From: Bacillus sp. 522_BSPC
GTDB taxonomy: Bacteria; Bacillota; Bacilli; Bacillales; Cytobacillaceae
DNA length: 42,004 nucleotides
Reading direction: 5' to 3'
Assembly (NCBI RefSeq): GCF_001076885.1
Contig: NZ_JVDT01000002.1
Coordinates: 1 to 42,004, forward strand
How positions within the stretch are numbered: position 1 is the stretch's first letter; the number at the start of each line of letters is the position of its first letter. Position numbers and translations under genes: made by a program. The notes below the pieces were generated by a model. It ran no database searches and had not been told where the DNA came from. It saw only the letters and a program-made list of their open reading frames with translations. Positions 41,270-42,004 of this stretch are shown piece by piece.

Positions 41270-42004
41270 ATGAGAGGGAAAGAATTACTAACAGAAGATC
41301 AAAGAACGGAATTTGTACGAATTCCAGCTGATATGAGCGAAAGTGAACTAGAAACTTATTATACTTTTTCACAATATGACCTTGAAATTATTAAACGACA
41401 CAGAAGAGATCATAATCGTTTAGGCTTTGCTGTTCAATTATGTGTTCTACGCTACCCAGGATGGTCCCTTTCAGATGTTGGACCTATACCAGATTACATA
41501 ATCCAATACATAGCTGGACAAATAAATGTTAATCCTAATTCATTTTCTTTATATGCCCAACGAGAGCCAACTAAACATGAGCATATGGAAGAAATCCGTC
41601 AAGTTTATGGTTATCAAAATTTTTCCCTAGGGAACTACCGCAAGGTAGCTCAGTTTCTGTTGAATCATGCCCTTCAAAATGGAAATTCAATGTATCTTCT
41701 TCGTACAGCACAAGAAGAACTACGGAATCAGAAAATTATTCTCCCTGGTATGACTACTATAGAAAGACTTGTTTGGGAAACTCGTCAACGAGCAGAGGAA
41801 AGAATTTTTAAATCATTAACTTGTACTCTATCTAAATGGCAAAAACAAAAGTTAGATAAACTTATAGATCCATTTGTAGACAATAGAAAAACCCCCTTAG
41901 CATGGCTTAGAGAACTTCCCGGACACTCTTCACCTGAAGCCTTTTTAAAAGTAATAAAGCGCTTAGAATATATTCGAGATTTAAAATTAGAAATAAATTC
42001 AGAA
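41270..42004 (+). CDS. tnpA: Tn3-family transposase, N-terminal part
   Basis: ATG 41270 with AAGGAG eleven bases upstream. The frame is open for 245 codons to the window edge (complete proteins are about 970-1000 residues). MRGKELLTEDQRTEFVRIPAD then YTFSQYDLEIIKRHRRDHNRLGFAVQLCVLRYPGWSL is the DUF4158 N-terminal DNA-binding domain of Tn3-family transposases, which reads the terminal inverted repeats. The catalytic DDE part lies outside the window. Confidence 0.93.
   Translation, partial: MRGKELLTEDQRTEFVRIPADMSESELETYYTFSQYDLEIIKRHRRDHNRLGFAVQLCVLRYPGWSLSDVGPIPDYIIQYIAGQINVNPNSFSLYAQREPTKHEHMEEIRQVYGYQNFSLGNYRKVAQFLLNHALQNGNSMYLLRTAQEELRNQKIILPGMTTIERLVWETRQRAEERIFKSLTCTLSKWQKQKLDKLIDPFVDNRKTPLAWLRELPGHSSPEAFLKVIKRLEYIRDLKLEINSE

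Larger units (their letters stand above)
37351..42004. mobile_element. Tn3-family mercury-resistance transposon (left part)
   Basis: A 38-bp terminal inverted repeat at the left, then merA-merP-merT-merE-merR (minus), a res-like region, tnpR and the start of tnpA (plus). The order and protein types match the class II mercury transposons of Bacillus (Tn5084 / TnMERI1 group). The right end lies beyond the window. AAGTA at 37346-37350 should be the left copy of the 5-bp target duplication. Confidence 0.88.

Noticed and set aside
1-42004. tRNA, rRNA and riboswitch genes
   Set aside because: No cloverleaf with TTCGA-type T-loop, no rRNA stretch and no known riboswitch core was recognised by eye. 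A covariance scan would be needed to exclude small RNAs.

Overview
The window looks like chromosomal accessory DNA, or possibly a large plasmid, from a low-GC endospore-forming Bacillaceae bacterium (Bacillus, Lysinibacillus or Peribacillus type). The evidence is a complete gerA-type germination operon, a Spx regulator with an Rrf2 partner, an IDEAL-domain protein, AT-rich DNA with strong GGAGG ribosome binding sites, and Bacillus-type mer genes. I cannot assign a species. Coordinates come from reading the sequence by eye, and no database search was run.

Layout. 1-2200: decayed DNA with a twice-frameshifted DUF421 membrane protein and a fragment of an ArdC-like zinc peptidase from a mobile element. 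2200-11200: a stress and redox block. It holds an HxlR regulator divergent from a DJ-1 protein; a visibly more GC-rich insert with an ArsR regulator and two luciferase-like flavin monooxygenases; a second DJ-1/PfpI protein; an atypical SDR; an aldo-keto reductase; and a spx / small ORF / Rrf2 (saiR-like) cluster followed by an IDEAL-domain gene. Four copies of the palindrome TGTAAT-N7-ATTAC (some degenerate) sit at or near the promoters of that cluster and of the IDEAL gene, so it reads as one autoregulated thiol-stress regulon. 11500-12485: two broken insertion sequences (IS4 and ISL3 families).

12482-16191 (minus strand): a gerXA-XB-XC nutrient germinant receptor operon. 16400-21700: a graveyard region with an internally deleted DUF4317 gene, a broken RhuM/DUF559 gene, an intact zinc alcohol dehydrogenase between 48-bp direct repeats, a frameshifted membrane-protein operon remnant, a coiled-coil lipoprotein with a 9-bp microsatellite, and a seven-copy array of exactly 52-bp units that each carry a hairpin. 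21758-32187: an SgrR-like regulator divergent from an MFS exporter, a scrap of group II intron, then small membrane proteins, two GNATs, an alpha/beta hydrolase and a tyrosine phosphatase.

32341-37100: a replication-type island. A strongly structured non-coding region with TGTACA boxes and nested wobble-paired inverted repeats lies upstream of a P4/D5-type primase-helicase. The primase is followed by an iteron-like field of TTGARCC motifs, a translationally coupled pair of tiny genes and two unknown genes. 37351-42004: the left part of a Tn3-family mercury transposon. It has a 38-bp terminal inverted repeat, a mer operon (merR-merE-like-merT-merP-like-merA, minus strand) under a MerR operator with a 20-bp spacer, a divergent tnpR with a res-like region, and the first 245 codons of tnpA, which runs off the window.

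The strongest candidates for something undescribed are the 52-bp hairpin array (21307-21655), the structured region plus iterons flanking the primase (32341-35516), and the four-site palindrome regulon around spx.
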